Part shown: piece after piece, positions 6,094 to 6,304 of the stretch
Numbering within the stretch: position 1 is the stretch's first letter
How the letters are laid out: every line of letters begins with the position of its first letter
Assembly (NCBI GenBank): GCA_903929925.1
Contig: CAIYWO010000181.1
Span: 1-6,304, forward strand
Direction: 5' to 3'
Source of the DNA: an uncultured beta proteobacterium
Lineage (GTDB): Bacteria; Pseudomonadota; Gammaproteobacteria; Burkholderiales; Burkholderiaceae_B
DNA: 6,304 bases
Program-made: the position numbers and the translations under genes
Notes under the pieces: generated by a model
What the model was told of the DNA's origin: nothing
Databases searched by the model: none
What the model saw: only the letters and a program-made list of their open reading frames with translations

Positions 6094-6098
6094 TTGTC

Positions 6099-6304
6099 AT
6101 GACTAACGTCGCTTTCGTTGCTCTCGCTTGCGCTTTCATTATCGGTTTGGGTGCTCTTGGCGCTTGCATCGGTATTGGCATGATGGGCGGCAAGTACCTC
6201 GAAGCTTCGGCTCGCCAGCCTGAGCTGATGAACGCCCTGCAGACCAAGATGTTCTTGTTGGCAGGTCTGATCGACGCGGCATTCCTGATCGGTGTCGGTA
6301 TTGC
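6099..6304 (+). CDS. atpE: AtpE, F0 ATP synthase subunit c (3' end beyond the window)
   Basis: Subunit c is the small hairpin proteolipid that forms the rotating proton-carrying ring of F0 in the inner membrane. The first 68 residues are visible. The first helix (about 5-30) is Gly/Ala-rich (GLGALGACIGIG, 16-27). The polar loop contains R39-Q40-P41, which contacts the F1 stalk. The second helix carries the proton-binding carboxylate D59 within AGLIDAAFLIGVGI, equivalent to E. coli D61. The Q48 and T49 near the second helix start are not enough to call a Na+ type, and the overall pattern fits a H+-translocating ring. The ATG is preceded by a near-consensus AAGGAG. The last 15-25 residues lie outside the window. 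Codon use looks like that of a highly expressed gene. Confidence 0.96.
   Translation, partial: MTNVAFVALACAFIIGLGALGACIGIGMMGGKYLEASARQPELMNALQTKMFLLAGLIDAAFLIGVGI

Overview
The window is an ordinary stretch of bacterial chromosome of moderate G+C. It most likely comes from a betaproteobacterium, perhaps Burkholderiales/Alcaligenaceae-like. That placement is inferred from protein style and from the atpI-atpB-atpE order; no phylogeny was run. It is densely coding, with two transcription units leaving a narrow divergent gap near 3612-3647.

The leftward unit (minus strand, 3611 down to 1) holds three genes packed end to end: an M61-family metallopeptidase with a C-terminal PDZ domain, mnmH (selU, tRNA 2-selenouridine synthase), and ttcA (tRNA-cytidine 32 2-sulfurtransferase, cut by the window edge). 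The first two share an ATGA stop/start overlap and the last two are one base apart, so they look co-transcribed and partly translationally coupled. MnmH and TtcA both put sulfur or selenium into the tRNA anticodon loop (positions 34 and 32), so the unit has a tRNA-thiolation theme. The peptidase's link to it is unclear.

The rightward side begins with a lone crotonase-family enoyl-CoA hydratase (3648-4424). A GC-rich imperfect hairpin at 4436-4463 probably ends its transcript. A 206-bp gap (4425-4630) follows, with a plausible sigma70-type promoter and a leader containing overlapping TTCAG/CTGAA inverted repeats. The F0 part of the ATP synthase operon comes next: atpI, atpB (subunit a) and the start of atpE (subunit c, cut by the window end). 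The atpB-atpE gap has a hairpin followed by a very U-rich stretch and a strong AAGGAG ribosome-binding site. This resembles the translational enhancement known for the c subunit in E. coli.

I found no mobile element, CRISPR array, tRNA or rRNA gene, and no convincing undescribed system. The most useful observations are the packing of the tRNA-modification operon, two start-codon corrections (mnmH, atpI), an unannotated GTG-started ttcA, and the regulatory-looking structure around the atp genes.
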